DNA of 64,000 nucleotides from Variovorax sp. ZS18.2.2 (GCF_024701975.1 NZ_JANLNM010000002.1:644767-708766), one strand, 5' to 3'. Numbered from the stretch's first letter, positions 35,286-44,240 are shown. The notes: generated by a model not told the origin, from the sequence alone. A program made the numbers and translations.

Positions 35286-36242
35286 TCAGCCGCCAGGCGA
35301 CACCGTCAGGTAGAGCGGCGTGAGCGTCCCCGCCACCGGCCGCAAGAGCTTCAGCAGCAGCGGCCGCCCGTAGCCTTCGCCCGCCAGCCGCTTGAGCAGG
35401 TCTGACAGCTGTGCGAGCGGCGTGCCGTCGCAGCCGACCAGGATGTCGCCGCTACGCAGGCCGTCGCGCGCCGCGGCCGATCCAGCGACCACCTCGACGA
35501 CCCGCACGCCGGTCGCGACCGGCCACTCGTTCTCGCGCACCCAGCGCCGCGGCAGCGCGACAGCCGCGCACTGCACGCCCAGCTTGCCGCGCCGCACCGC
35601 GCCGTGTCGCATCAGTTCGCCGGCCACCCAGCGCGCCGTGTCGATCGCCACCGCGAAGCTCAGGCCCTGCGCCGACGGAATGACCGCCGTGTTCACGCCG
35701 ATGACCTGCGAGCTGCTGTCCAGCAGCGGGCCGCCCGAGTTGCCGGGGTTCAGCGCCACGTCGGTCTGGATCACGTCCTCGATCATCCGGCCGCCGCGCG
35801 AGGGGAGGCTGCGGCCCAGCGCGCTCACGATGCCGGCGGTCACGGTGAAGTCGAAGCCCAGCGGGTTGCCGACCGCCACCGCCAGCTGGCCGGGCTGCAG
35901 GCCCGCCGAACTCCCGAGCGGCAGGAAGGCGCTCGGGTGCGACTCGAAGCGCAGCACCGCGATGTCGGTCGATGCGTCCATGCCGACGAGCCGGGCGGCG
36001 CTCTCGGTGCCGTCGACGAAGGCCGCGCGTAATTCGCTCGCGCCCTCGACCACATGCGCATTCGTGATCGCGAAACCATCGGGCGTGAAGAGAAAGCCGG
36101 AGCCGCTGCCCTGGCCGCCGGCATTGCCGCGCTGCGGCGGTTTTCGGACCTTGATGTGCGCGACGGCCGCGCTGGCGGTGTGGGCCACCTGGGTGACGGT
36201 GGCCGAGTAGGAGTCGAGAAGGAATTCGTCGCGTGAGCCCAT
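35286..36242 (-). CDS. HtrA/DegP-like trypsin-fold serine protease with PDZ domain
   Basis: This 318-residue protein has the catalytic triad His63 (TNAHVVEG), Asp93 (STDIAVLRF) and Ser169 (NPGNSGGP). A single PDZ domain covers about residues 232-318 (GLRSGDILVGCDG). It lacks any N-terminal signal peptide or anchor, so unlike DegP/DegS it is probably cytoplasmic. It stands alone, converging on the hydrolase gene nine bases away. Confidence 0.88.
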   Translation of the reverse strand: MGSRDEFLLDSYSATVTQVAHTASAAVAHIKVRKPPQRGNAGGQGSGSGFLFTPDGFAITNAHVVEGASELRAAFVDGTESAARLVGMDASTDIAVLRFESHPSAFLPLGSSAGLQPGQLAVAVGNPLGFDFTVTAGIVSALGRSLPSRGGRMIEDVIQTDVALNPGNSGGPLLDSSSQVIGVNTAVIPSAQGLSFAVAIDTARWVAGELMRHGAVRRGKLGVQCAAVALPRRWVRENEWPVATGVRVVEVVAGSAAARDGLRSGDILVGCDGTPLAQLSDLLKRLAGEGYGRPLLLKLLRPVAGTLTPLYLTVSPGG

Positions 36243-36315
36243 GAGGCGCCTCTTTCAGTCCGGCAGGTCCGAATGAAATGGCGGCGCCCCTGGGCGTTTT
36301 CAAGCTACCCGCGCG

Positions 36316-38544
36316 CTACGAGGAGGGCGCAGGCGCCGCCGCAGCAGCAGCGGTCGGCGAATGCTGCAGCGCGGCGGGCAGCCGGTGGTCCAGCCAGTCC
36401 ATGCGCCAGGCCAGCACAACGAGCGCCAGTGCCAGCACCACCGCTGCGGCGACCCCGGTTGTTCCGTGCCGCTCGCGGTACGGGTCGCGCGCCACCCGCC
36501 GCGCGCCCGGAGGCACATGCGCGGTCTGCGAGAGCATGCCGCCCAGCCGCACATTGACCTTCATGCGTCCGTTGATGGCCCAGCCACTGGCATCGAGGAT
36601 CGGACCCAGGCTGCGCTGCCGCAGTTTGAGCCAGGCGATCAGCATGCTCGGCCCCGAGATCGCCGCCACGATGCCGATCAGCGCCACCGGTATCCACTGC
36701 CCGAGGTCGACGAACTTGCCGAAGATCGCGACCAGCACCGCGCTGATGCTCCCGAGCGCGACGCCGATGGCGGCCACGGTGCCGACGTCCACGCGACCAG
36801 CGGTGCGCGGCGCTGCGGCGGGCGTCTTGGCATCGCCCGCAGCCTGGTCGGCGGTCGTGAGCTTGGTGGCAAGGCCCGTCAGCGTGCCCTGGCCCGCCGC
36901 CTCGCTGGCGGCCGCGCGCTTGGCGACCTGCTCCTCGATCACCCGCACGAACTTCTTGTAGGGCGCGAAGAAGGCCTGCGCCACGCTGGTCGGGTTCTCG
37001 ATCAGCTTGGTGATGGTGGCGTCCCAGTCGCGGCCCTGGCGGTCGTAGAAGACGCCGTTGCGGCCGACGAACAGGAAGTCGATGTCGCCCGCGGTGAACG
37101 CCGCGACGATGCTCATCTTCTGGCCCTGGCGCGTGCAGTCGCAGTACGCGAGGCAGGTCTTCGCGAGGCCCGCCAGCACGGCGTGCCTGGCCGTGTCCTG
37201 CACCTGCACCGTGAGCTCGCAGCTGCGGCCGTCCAGGTAGAGCGTGCCGGCCTGGAAGATCGCGCCTTCGCGCCGGTAGAAGGCCTTGAACGACACGAAG
37301 TTGTTGAGCAGCACCACCAGGTCGCGCTGCAGCCGGATCAGCTTTTCCAGGTCGACGAGCAGGTTGTTGTGCGTCTCGGCGGCTTCGTCGTCGTGAAGGA
37401 GCGCGAGCAGGGCGTGCCGGGTCTGCAGGAAGGCGTCGAGTTGCGCGAGCGGAAGCGCGGCCGCGGCGTTGTCGGGCCGCTCGGCCATCAGCGATTGCAG
37501 CGGCGCGAGTTGTTGCTTGATGGCCTGCCATTCCGTTTCCGCGAGCTCGTCGCGCGCGCCCAGCAGCGGCGTGACGGCGCGGTCGGCGAACGCGGCGATG
37601 TCTTCGGTCCACGCGGGGTTGATGCGGTTGCCGTGCAGCGGCAGCACACAGCGCGGCGTGACGGGCGCGAGCGGCAGGTCGGCAATCGGGTCGGCGCTCA
37701 GGTCGAGCCTGTTCGCACCCAGCGCGTCATAGGCTTCGGGCGAGGGGTTCAGTGCCGTCATGGCCTGCGCGTCGAAGGCGGCGACGCGGCAGCGCGCGAA
37801 GTAGTCGTCGAGCTTGGCCTGCACCTTGCGCGTGGCATCGGCGGCGGCCAGCGTGGGCTCGCCGAGCGGCATCAGCGTTGTGTCGTTCGCGTCCGCCTTG
37901 GCATGCCAGTCGCGCGCGGCTTGCACTTCGGCGAAGAAGGCTTCGATGCGGGCCCGGTCGACGCCCGGTGTTTCCTTGTGCCGGTCGGGCACGCTGCCGT
38001 GGGTGCGCATGATCTCGGAGACCGTCGCGCGCAGGGCATCGTCGTGCGCCGTTTCGGGTGTGATCACGCCGTCGCCGTTGAAGCGCATCGCGGACAGCAA
38101 CTCGCCGCGATCGGCGATGTCCGCCAGCGTGAGCGTGGCCGCATCGGGCTTGCCCTGGATCTGCAGCAGGCGGCGTGCCTCATCGATCAGGCGCGCGCCA
38201 TCGGCATTGCCGGCATCGAGGTCGTCCAGCGCCAGCACGTCGCTGCCCTGCAGCAGCACGTCGGGGTTGCGCAGCCGCGCGCACACCCATTCGCACGCCG
38301 CGACCACTTCGGGCGGACGCACGCGGCCGTCGCCATCGGCATCGATCAGGTCCAGCGTTCGCGCATCGAAGTCGATGCCGCGCGTCGGGCAGGCGAGGGC
38401 GACCCACAGCTTCTGGTCCAGTTCGCCGAGGCGGGCGATGTCTTCGCCCGTGCGGAAGATGACTTGGTCAGCGCCCCCGACACGGATGAATTGCCAGCGG
38501 TGCGGCGCCGGCACCGTCGTCGTTGTTGGCGGCACTGCACGCAT
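36316..38544 (-). CDS. Large uncharacterised membrane protein with an EF-hand
   Basis: This 742-residue protein has a canonical EF-hand loop at Asp68-x-Asp70-x-Asp72-Gly-x-Val-x3-Glu79. A degenerate second loop (FNGDGVITPE) follows around 60 residues later. The central 400 residues are predicted soluble (SFKAFYRREGAIFQAG, CDCTRQGQKMS). Three hydrophobic helices are near 590-608, 616-638 and 697-714, followed by an Ala/Pro-rich tail. I do not recognise a named family. The start is set by a one-base overlap with the stop of a 19-codon leader. Its function is unknown; calcium sensing at the inner membrane is a possibility. Confidence 0.75.
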   Translation of the reverse strand: MRAVPPTTTTVPAPHRWQFIRVGGADQVIFRTGEDIARLGELDQKLWVALACPTRGIDFDARTLDLIDADGDGRVRPPEVVAACEWVCARLRNPDVLLQGSDVLALDDLDAGNADGARLIDEARRLLQIQGKPDAATLTLADIADRGELLSAMRFNGDGVITPETAHDDALRATVSEIMRTHGSVPDRHKETPGVDRARIEAFFAEVQAARDWHAKADANDTTLMPLGEPTLAAADATRKVQAKLDDYFARCRVAAFDAQAMTALNPSPEAYDALGANRLDLSADPIADLPLAPVTPRCVLPLHGNRINPAWTEDIAAFADRAVTPLLGARDELAETEWQAIKQQLAPLQSLMAERPDNAAAALPLAQLDAFLQTRHALLALLHDDEAAETHNNLLVDLEKLIRLQRDLVVLLNNFVSFKAFYRREGAIFQAGTLYLDGRSCELTVQVQDTARHAVLAGLAKTCLAYCDCTRQGQKMSIVAAFTAGDIDFLFVGRNGVFYDRQGRDWDATITKLIENPTSVAQAFFAPYKKFVRVIEEQVAKRAAASEAAGQGTLTGLATKLTTADQAAGDAKTPAAAPRTAGRVDVGTVAAIGVALGSISAVLVAIFGKFVDLGQWIPVALIGIVAAISGPSMLIAWLKLRQRSLGPILDASGWAINGRMKVNVRLGGMLSQTAHVPPGARRVARDPYRERHGTTGVAAAVVLALALVVLAWRMDWLDHRLPAALQHSPTAAAAAAPAPSS

Positions 38545-38603
38545 CAGGAAACGGCGACCTTCTTGTGTTCGCCCGGTTCGGACGTCTTGTCGGTGATGGT
38601 CAT
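38544..38603 (-). CDS. 19-residue leader peptide upstream of the EF-hand membrane protein
   Basis: A 20-codon frame (MTITDKTSEPGEHKKVAVS) has its own strong ribosome site, GGAGA seven bases before ATG. Its TGA shares one base with the ATG of the large gene (TGATG), the usual geometry of translational coupling. The large gene has only a distant AAGG, so it may depend on translation of this leader. Whether the peptide has a function of its own is unknown. Confidence 0.55.
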   Translation of the reverse strand: MTITDKTSEPGEHKKVAVS

Positions 38604-38808
38604 GGGCGGCTCTCCATGGGTTGTCGATTTCAGATGGAAAAGAACCCACCGTAGAGGATCGCGCGGCGCCGTCTTGAGGACACACCGCGCACACCCGTGT
38701 CGTCCTGCGCCGACAGTCGGATGCCGGACGTCTCTCGATCTCTGGAAAGAACCTCCGGGTTTCGCGACCGCACCAGCGATGAACCGGGGCAGATGCAGGG
38801 GGCGCTTG

Positions 38809-40614
38809 TCAGGCCGGCGTGGTCATGCGCTGCAGCAGCGGCTGACGTGCCAGCACTTCGTCGCGCGGGCCATGGTCGAGCACGCGGCCGGCTTCCATCA
38901 GCAGCACGGTATCGAAGCGGTCCAGCAGGCTCAGGCGGTGGATCGACGCGATCACGCAGGCGTTGGGGAATGCATTGGCGATGCGCTCGAGCACACGCGC
39001 TTCAGTGCTGGCGTCGAGCGCGCTGGTCGGCTCGTCGAGCAGCAGCAGCGAGCTCCCTTCCGCCGCGAGCACGCCGCGCGCGAGGCAGAGGCGCTGGCGC
39101 TGTCCGCCCGAGAGATTGAATCCGCGCTCCGACACGGCCGTGTCGAGGTCGCCATGGTTCGCCTTCAGCACTTCGTCGAAGGTGCTGGTGTGCAACGCAG
39201 CGAGCAGGCGCGCATCGTCCGCGGGCTGGCCAAAGGCGAGGTTCTCGCGCACGCTGGCTTCGAAGAGCTCGGTCTCTTGCGGAATCAGCGTGGCGAGGCG
39301 GCGCAGTTGCGGCCAGTCGACCGGCTGGCCGTCGAGCGTGAGTGTGCCGGCGTGCGGCGCGTAGAGGCCGGCGAGCACGCGCAGCAGCGTGCTCTTGCCA
39401 CCGCCGCTCGGGCCGACGAGGGCCACGCGCTGGCCGCGGCGCAGGGTCAGCGCAACGTCGTGCAGTCCGCTGCGCGGTGGCTCGGTTGCATCCGTGATGG
39501 GTTCGCCGCGCGGCGCGTACTTCCACTGCAGCGCATCGACGCCGAGCTGCACCCACGTCGCCCCGGCATCGATGCGCTCGCGCTCGGGCACCTGCTCCGG
39601 CGCGGTGGCGAACACATCACCCGAGGGCGCCTGCCAGATCGGCTCGGCGCTCGTGTAGTCGGTGTGCATGCGCGCGAAGAAGCTGAAGTTGGCCGCCACC
39701 GAAGTCACCACGCCGGCGGCCTGCTGCGCGTACTGGTAGATCATGAACACCGCGCCCAGCATCACCGCCTGCCCCGGCGTGCGTGCCTGCCACACGTAGA
39801 TGACGACCAGCCCCCAGGTCAGCGCCAGCCCCATCAAATCGACCGCGAACCACTTGCCCTCGTTCAGCACCACGGTGCGCTTGAGCGGCAGCGAAATGGC
39901 CGCCATGCGACGGCGCAGCAACAGGCGCGATGCACCCTGCAGCCGCAGGCCGATCACCGTCGATGCATTGCCGAGAAAGTCGAGCAGCGCGGACACGTAG
40001 CGCCGGTCGGCATCGTTCTCGGCGCGCGCGAGCTTCATCAGCGCACGGTCGATGCGAACGATCACGAGGCCGATCAGCACATAGCCCGCAAGGGCCGTCA
40101 CGCCGCTGGTGCGCGACAGCAGCGCGAGCGCCACCAGCGGGCCGACGAAGTTGACCGCGTTGGTGAGCCAGATGAACTGGTTCTGCGCGAAGTCCGCCAG
40201 TGCGCGGCTGGCCTGGTGCACACGGTGCTGCAGTTCGCCCGAGTGATGGCCGTCGTGCCAGGCCAGCGGTGCGGCGGCGATGCGCGCGTAGAGCTCGTCG
40301 GCCAGCCGCTCGCGCACCTTCAGGCCGACGTTGCGCTCGAGGATGCGGCCCGGCCCGTGCAGTGCCCAGGCGCCGACATACACCGCGGCCAGCATGCCGA
40401 TCCAGCGGCCCGCGCCGCTGAAGTCGCTGCGCTGCAGCGCGTTGATGGCTTGGCCGGCGAGGTAGGGAAGCGTCAGGCGGATCAGTTGCGAGGAGGCCAG
40501 CAAGGCAGTGGCGCTGAGCAATTGCCCGCGCGCGCCGGCCGCGAAGTGCCACAGCGCGGCATAGAGCGCGCGGATCGCGTTGCCGGGGTCGTTCGTCTCG
40601 GTCGTCTTCTGCAT
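38809..40614 (-). CDS. ABC exporter half-transporter (fused permease and ATPase)
   Basis: This 601-residue protein has an N-terminal six-helix transmembrane domain (about residues 25-320) and a C-terminal ATPase. Walker A is GPSGGGKST, the signature is LSGGQRQRLCLARG, Walker B is SLLLLDEPTSALD and the H-loop is ASIHRLS. It should homodimerise as an exporter; the cargo cannot be deduced. It lies six bases after alkB on the same strand, so the two are probably co-transcribed. Confidence 0.92.
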   Translation of the reverse strand: MQKTTETNDPGNAIRALYAALWHFAAGARGQLLSATALLASSQLIRLTLPYLAGQAINALQRSDFSGAGRWIGMLAAVYVGAWALHGPGRILERNVGLKVRERLADELYARIAAAPLAWHDGHHSGELQHRVHQASRALADFAQNQFIWLTNAVNFVGPLVALALLSRTSGVTALAGYVLIGLVIVRIDRALMKLARAENDADRRYVSALLDFLGNASTVIGLRLQGASRLLLRRRMAAISLPLKRTVVLNEGKWFAVDLMGLALTWGLVVIYVWQARTPGQAVMLGAVFMIYQYAQQAAGVVTSVAANFSFFARMHTDYTSAEPIWQAPSGDVFATAPEQVPERERIDAGATWVQLGVDALQWKYAPRGEPITDATEPPRSGLHDVALTLRRGQRVALVGPSGGGKSTLLRVLAGLYAPHAGTLTLDGQPVDWPQLRRLATLIPQETELFEASVRENLAFGQPADDARLLAALHTSTFDEVLKANHGDLDTAVSERGFNLSGGQRQRLCLARGVLAAEGSSLLLLDEPTSALDASTEARVLERIANAFPNACVIASIHRLSLLDRFDTVLLMEAGRVLDHGPRDEVLARQPLLQRMTTPA

Positions 40615-40620
40615 GCGTGG

Positions 40621-41268
40621 TCAGCCCGCCTTGCGGAACGTGAGGTTGATGCGCAGGCTGCCCAGCGCCGGATGCGGCTGGTCTTTCAGCGGCAGCACGC
40701 CGTGGTAGCGCAGCCGGTCTTCGCCGCCCCAGACCACGACGTCGCCGTGCTTCAGAGCCATGCGCGCGGCCTTGTCGCCGCGCTCGTGCCCGCCGAACAG
40801 GAACACCGCGGGCATGCCAAGCGAGACCGAGACGATGGGCGCGCCGTAGTCATGCTCGTCCTTGTCCTGGTGCAGCGAGAGGCGCGCGCCGGGTTCGTAG
40901 CGGTTGACGAGGCAGGCATCGGGCGCGAAACCGTCAAAACCGGCAGCCGATGCGGCCTCGCGGGCCAGGCGCGCGAACGGTTCGGGCATGGCGGGCCACG
41001 GCTTGCCGGTGTCGGGGTCGGTGGGGCTGTAGCGGTAGCCGCGGCGGTCGCTGGTCCAGCCCAGCGCGCCGCAGTTGGTGAGCGCGACGGACATGGTGAA
41101 CCCGCCGGGGGTGACGAGATGGCGGAAGGGCGCGTCTTGCGCAACCGCCTTGACCGCCGAGAGCAATACGTCGGCAAAGGGCAGGGCGAAACCGGGGAGG
41201 ACGAAGGCGCCAGGACCTATGGGCTCGCGCGCTTCGCGGGGTGGATCGTCGAACAGATCGAGCGTCAT
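40621..41268 (-). CDS. alkB: DNA/RNA repair dioxygenase AlkB
   Basis: This 215-residue Fe(II)/2-oxoglutarate dioxygenase removes alkyl lesions from DNA and RNA. The iron ligands are His133 and Asp135 (LHQDKDE) and His189 (RYHGVLPL). The 2-oxoglutarate arginines are Arg206 and Arg212 (LRINLTFR). These stretches match the Escherichia coli AlkB motifs closely. It precedes the ABC exporter gene in an apparent operon. Confidence 0.95.
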   Translation of the reverse strand: MTLDLFDDPPREAREPIGPGAFVLPGFALPFADVLLSAVKAVAQDAPFRHLVTPGGFTMSVALTNCGALGWTSDRRGYRYSPTDPDTGKPWPAMPEPFARLAREAASAAGFDGFAPDACLVNRYEPGARLSLHQDKDEHDYGAPIVSVSLGMPAVFLFGGHERGDKAARMALKHGDVVVWGGEDRLRYHGVLPLKDQPHPALGSLRINLTFRKAG

Positions 41269-41305
41269 GCGGCAGGCCGGCCCGCGCGAGCCGGCGAGAA
41301 AACGC

Positions 41306-41707
41306 CTAGCGAACCGTCGACATCACCGTGGCACGGCAGCGCGGCTGGTCGCGGGGCGCCAGCAGGTTGCAGTTGTCCAGCGCGCGCTGCTGCATGTCGC
41401 TGAGCTTCGGGCGTTCCTGCTGGTACTGGGGCTGCCGCTGGTACTCGGGCACGTAGACAGGTGCGGGCTCCTGCCAGCGCTGGCGGCGCTCGTATTCGCG
41501 GCGCTGCTCGTATTCACGTCGCTCGTAGTCGCGGCGGTCTTCGCGCTCGCGGTCGTTCCGAAGGCGCCACATGCAGGAGTTGAAGTCCATGCCCGAACGG
41601 CCGCTGGCGCAGTAGCGGCGGTCGTTTTCATAGACGTAGTCGCCCTGGGCAAAGGCGGGGGCGGCGTTCATGAGGCCGAGGAGGGCCATGAGAGCGAGTT
41701 TTTTCAT
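41306..41707 (-). CDS. Exported small protein with an RCRATVMSTVR tail (copy A)
   Basis: This 133-residue protein has a Sec signal (cleavage near APAFA). A charged low-complexity middle rich in Arg, Glu and Tyr (about residues 50-95) is followed by a conserved C-terminal block LSDMQQRALDNC...RCRATVMSTVR. The same block ends the lipoprotein at 43980. The two cysteines in the block may pair. The family and function are unrecognised; an envelope location is inferred. Confidence 0.75.
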   Translation of the reverse strand: MKKLALMALLGLMNAAPAFAQGDYVYENDRRYCASGRSGMDFNSCMWRLRNDREREDRRDYERREYEQRREYERRQRWQEPAPVYVPEYQRQPQYQQERPKLSDMQQRALDNCNLLAPRDQPRCRATVMSTVR

Positions 41708-41939
41708 GAGGAGTGGCCTGTTCTGTGATTGCCGTGTGTCTGTGCAGTGTGAGAGGTCTGCCTTGAACTGAATGTAGCCGGTCGCCCCGCGCGCACGTCA
41801 GGTCGAAGCTGCCGGCGTTTGCGCGAATGCCTCCTCAACGCTCGGGCATCGCAATCAGTCGACGCGGCCCCGCGCCTGCACGCGCCTTTACATGGCCGCA
41901 TCCCATGAAGAGGTGAATGAGTACCAAGGGTTTCACTTA

Positions 41940-41967
41940 TTGAAGCCCTAGGGCAAACGCCTAAGGT
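41940..41967 (+). promoter_or_regulatory. Putative promoter giving a nearly leaderless mRNA (copy B)
   Basis: TTGAAG (41940-41945) and TAAGGT (41962-41967) with 16-bp spacing end 12 bases before the ATG at 41980, with no ribosome-binding sequence between. GGGTTTCA-N5-TGAAGCCC overlaps the -35 and the palindrome GCCCTAGGGC fills the spacer, so regulator binding is possible. Confidence 0.45.
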
Positions 41968-41979
41968 CGAACCCCATCA

Positions 41980-42249
41980 ATGGACACCGTACGCCTCGAC
42001 ATCCGCGTGCCTGAAGGCTGGGCATGCTGGATGGAACTCGCCCGCACGCCGCGCGGCACCTATGCCGGACTCGCGGAACTGAGCCACCAGGGCATTGCGC
42101 GGTGCGCGCTGGTGATCACCCAGCAGCTGTCGTGGGAGGCGGCCGTGCAACGTGCGACGCTGCGGGCGGATCACTTCGTGCGGCAATGGGTGCCGCAGCG
42201 CAGCCAGGGGTCCGACGTCTCCGGCACCACCGTTCCCGGCGATGCCTGA
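41980..42249 (+). CDS. Small protein of an unnamed paralogous family (copy B)
   Basis: This 89-residue protein aligns without gaps to the 76-residue protein at 33833 and adds a 13-residue tail. Identical or similar positions include VPE-W, ARTPRGTYAG, ALVITQQL and RADHFVR. It carries no export signal. It is predicted to be a small cytoplasmic protein of unknown role. The roughly 270 bp upstream hold only its promoter. Confidence 0.7.
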   Translation: MDTVRLDIRVPEGWACWMELARTPRGTYAGLAELSHQGIARCALVITQQLSWEAAVQRATLRADHFVRQWVPQRSQGSDVSGTTVPGDA

Positions 42250-42354
42250 GCAACGAACGCGAAGGGCGCGACGGCTCCGCGCTCATGGTAGAAACCGCGA
42301 GCCGCGGATGTCCTGCATTCCGCTTCGTGCGCTTACCCCACCTCTCTCGCTTCC

Positions 42355-43983
42355 ATGTCCCACATCCCTGATCGGGCTGAAGAAAAACCGTGCGCCCGGT
42401 GGTTGGCGTGGCTGATCGTTGGCGTCGCCGCACTCTGCATGGCCGGTTGTGCGGGCCTGCCCACCGATGTGCAGCGCAAGCCCTCGTCGGCCATCGCCGA
42501 CGGCGCGGACACCGTGCTCGGCCGCCTCGTTGAAGCGGCCACTCCGCCCGGCGAGCCGCTGAGCGGATTCCGCCTGCTGCCGATGCCGCAGTTCTCGCTG
42601 CATGCGCGCATCGAACTCGCGCGCCGCGCGCAGCGCTCCATCGACGTGCAGTACTACCTCGTGCAGAACGACGAGACCGGCCGCTACCTGCTGCGCGCCC
42701 TGCGCGATGCGGCGGACCGCGGCGTGCGCGTGCGTCTCTTGGTGGACGACCTCTACACCGCGGGCGCCGACCCGCTCTTCACCAGCTTCGCCTCGCATCC
42801 GAACGTCGAGGTACGCCTCTTCAATCCGTTCCCGGCGGGGCGCGACCGCTTCGGCACGCGCTGGGCCGCATCGCTGTTCGACTTCGACCGCGTGCACCGC
42901 CGCATGCACAACAAGCTCTACGTGGTGGACGACACGATGGCGGTCATGGGCGGGCGCAACATCGCCAACGAGTATTTCCTGCGCGACGGGGGCTCGAACT
43001 TCATCGACATCGACACGCTGGTGGCCGGCGCGGTGGTGCCCCGGCTGTCGTCGCTGTTCGACATGTACTGGAACAGTCCCTACGTGTACCCCATCGAATC
43101 GCTGGTGCCCAGGGGCAGCGAATCGCCGAAGGAACTGCGCGCGCTTTTCGACCGGCTCACCAGCGGGCCCGAGACGCTGCATCCCGAGGAGCCCGACTCC
43201 ACCGACCTGCTGGGCAACAACCCGCTGGCCAAGGACCTGGACGCGGGCACGCTGAAGCTGGTGTGGGCCCGCGCCGAGGCGTATGCCGATCCGCCGGCCA
43301 AGGCCCTCGCGCCCACGCCCGAGGCGCGCGGCCTGCCGGCCGACGAGGCGAGCGAGAGCGTGCTCTACAACGTGCGGCGGTATCTGCGCGGCGCGCAGAG
43401 CGAGATCATGCAGACCACGCCCTACCTGATTCCCGGGCGCGGTGGCATGGAGTCGATCCGCATCATCCGCGGCAACGGCGTGAGCTACAGCATCGTGACC
43501 AACTCGCTGGCGGCCACCGACGAATCGCTGGTGCACATCGGCTACCGGCGCTACCGCGCCCAGATGCTGCGGCTGGGCGTGGAGCTCTACGAGCTCAGCC
43601 CCAAGCGGGTGGAGGAGACCAGGCGCTTCGGCATGTACGGCTCGGCGAGCGGGCGGCTGCACGGCAAGTCGGCGGTGATCGATCGCAAGACGGTGTTCAT
43701 CGGCTCGATGAATTTCGATCCGCGCTCGGAGCTGCACAACACGGAGATCGGCATCTTCATCTTCAGCCCGCAGATCGCGCAGCAGCTCACCAGCCTGATC
43801 GGGTTCATCCGGCTCGATGGTGCTTACCAACTGCAACTGGGACCGAAGGGCGGCATCGAGTGGGTGAGCCCGGCGTCGGGGGATGCGGCCGACACCATCC
43901 TGCACACGGAGCCCGAAACGCATTTCTGGTCGCGCTGGAAGCTGGAGCTGCTGGCACCGCTGGTGCCCGAGAGCCTGCTTTAG
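42355..43983 (+). CDS. Phospholipase D-family lipoprotein, ClsC-like cardiolipin synthase
   Basis: This 542-residue protein has a lipoprotein signal (CMAGC, near residue 27) and two HKD catalytic motifs: His185 in MHNKLYVVDD and His436 in LHGKSAVID, each followed by the G-G/S-x-N segment (GGRN, GSMNFD). That layout fits phosphatidyltransferases such as ClsC (YmdC). It would act at the envelope on phosphatidylglycerol and phosphatidylethanolamine. It lies between the two RCRATVMSTVR small proteins and overlaps the second by four bases, convergently. Confidence 0.9.
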   Translation: MSHIPDRAEEKPCARWLAWLIVGVAALCMAGCAGLPTDVQRKPSSAIADGADTVLGRLVEAATPPGEPLSGFRLLPMPQFSLHARIELARRAQRSIDVQYYLVQNDETGRYLLRALRDAADRGVRVRLLVDDLYTAGADPLFTSFASHPNVEVRLFNPFPAGRDRFGTRWAASLFDFDRVHRRMHNKLYVVDDTMAVMGGRNIANEYFLRDGGSNFIDIDTLVAGAVVPRLSSLFDMYWNSPYVYPIESLVPRGSESPKELRALFDRLTSGPETLHPEEPDSTDLLGNNPLAKDLDAGTLKLVWARAEAYADPPAKALAPTPEARGLPADEASESVLYNVRRYLRGAQSEIMQTTPYLIPGRGGMESIRIIRGNGVSYSIVTNSLAATDESLVHIGYRRYRAQMLRLGVELYELSPKRVEETRRFGMYGSASGRLHGKSAVIDRKTVFIGSMNFDPRSELHNTEIGIFIFSPQIAQQLTSLIGFIRLDGAYQLQLGPKGGIEWVSPASGDAADTILHTEPETHFWSRWKLELLAPLVPESLL

Positions 43984-44240
43984 CGGACGGTCGACATGAC
44001 CGTCGCGCGGCAGCGGGCGCGGTCGTGGCGGGTGGGCAGCACGATGCAGTTGTCCAGGGCACGCTTTTGCATGTCGCTCAGCCTCGGACTCTCGCGCGGC
44101 TCTTCGGGCTCGTAGTAGTAGGGTTGCGGCGGCGGACGGCCGTAGTAGTCGTAGTCGCGATCGCGGCTGTGGCGGGTCGTTTCACAACCCGCGAGGCACA
44201 AGGCCAGAAGACCGCCCCAAAGAATCAGGCTCAGGCGCAA
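43980..44240 (-). CDS. Small lipoprotein with an RCRATVMSTVR tail (copy B)
   Basis: From a TTG start with GGAG seven bases upstream this gives 86 residues: a signal ending CLAGC, a Tyr/Pro/Arg-rich middle (RDRDYDYYGRPPP) and the C-terminal block LSDMQKRALDNC...RCRATVMSTVR shared with the protein at 41306. An ATG 84 bases upstream exists but would put 28 extra residues before the lipoprotein signal. The function is unknown. Confidence 0.65.
   Translation of the reverse strand: MRLSLILWGGLLALCLAGCETTRHSRDRDYDYYGRPPPQPYYYEPEEPRESPRLSDMQKRALDNCIVLPTRHDRARCRATVMSTVR

Noticed and set aside
36361..41403. A very long open frame on the plus strand across several minus-strand genes
   Set aside because: It runs antisense to the EF-hand protein, the ABC exporter and AlkB, has Arg/His/Ala-rich shadow composition, and crosses intergenic DNA. 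Third-position GC in the real genes keeps this frame open.
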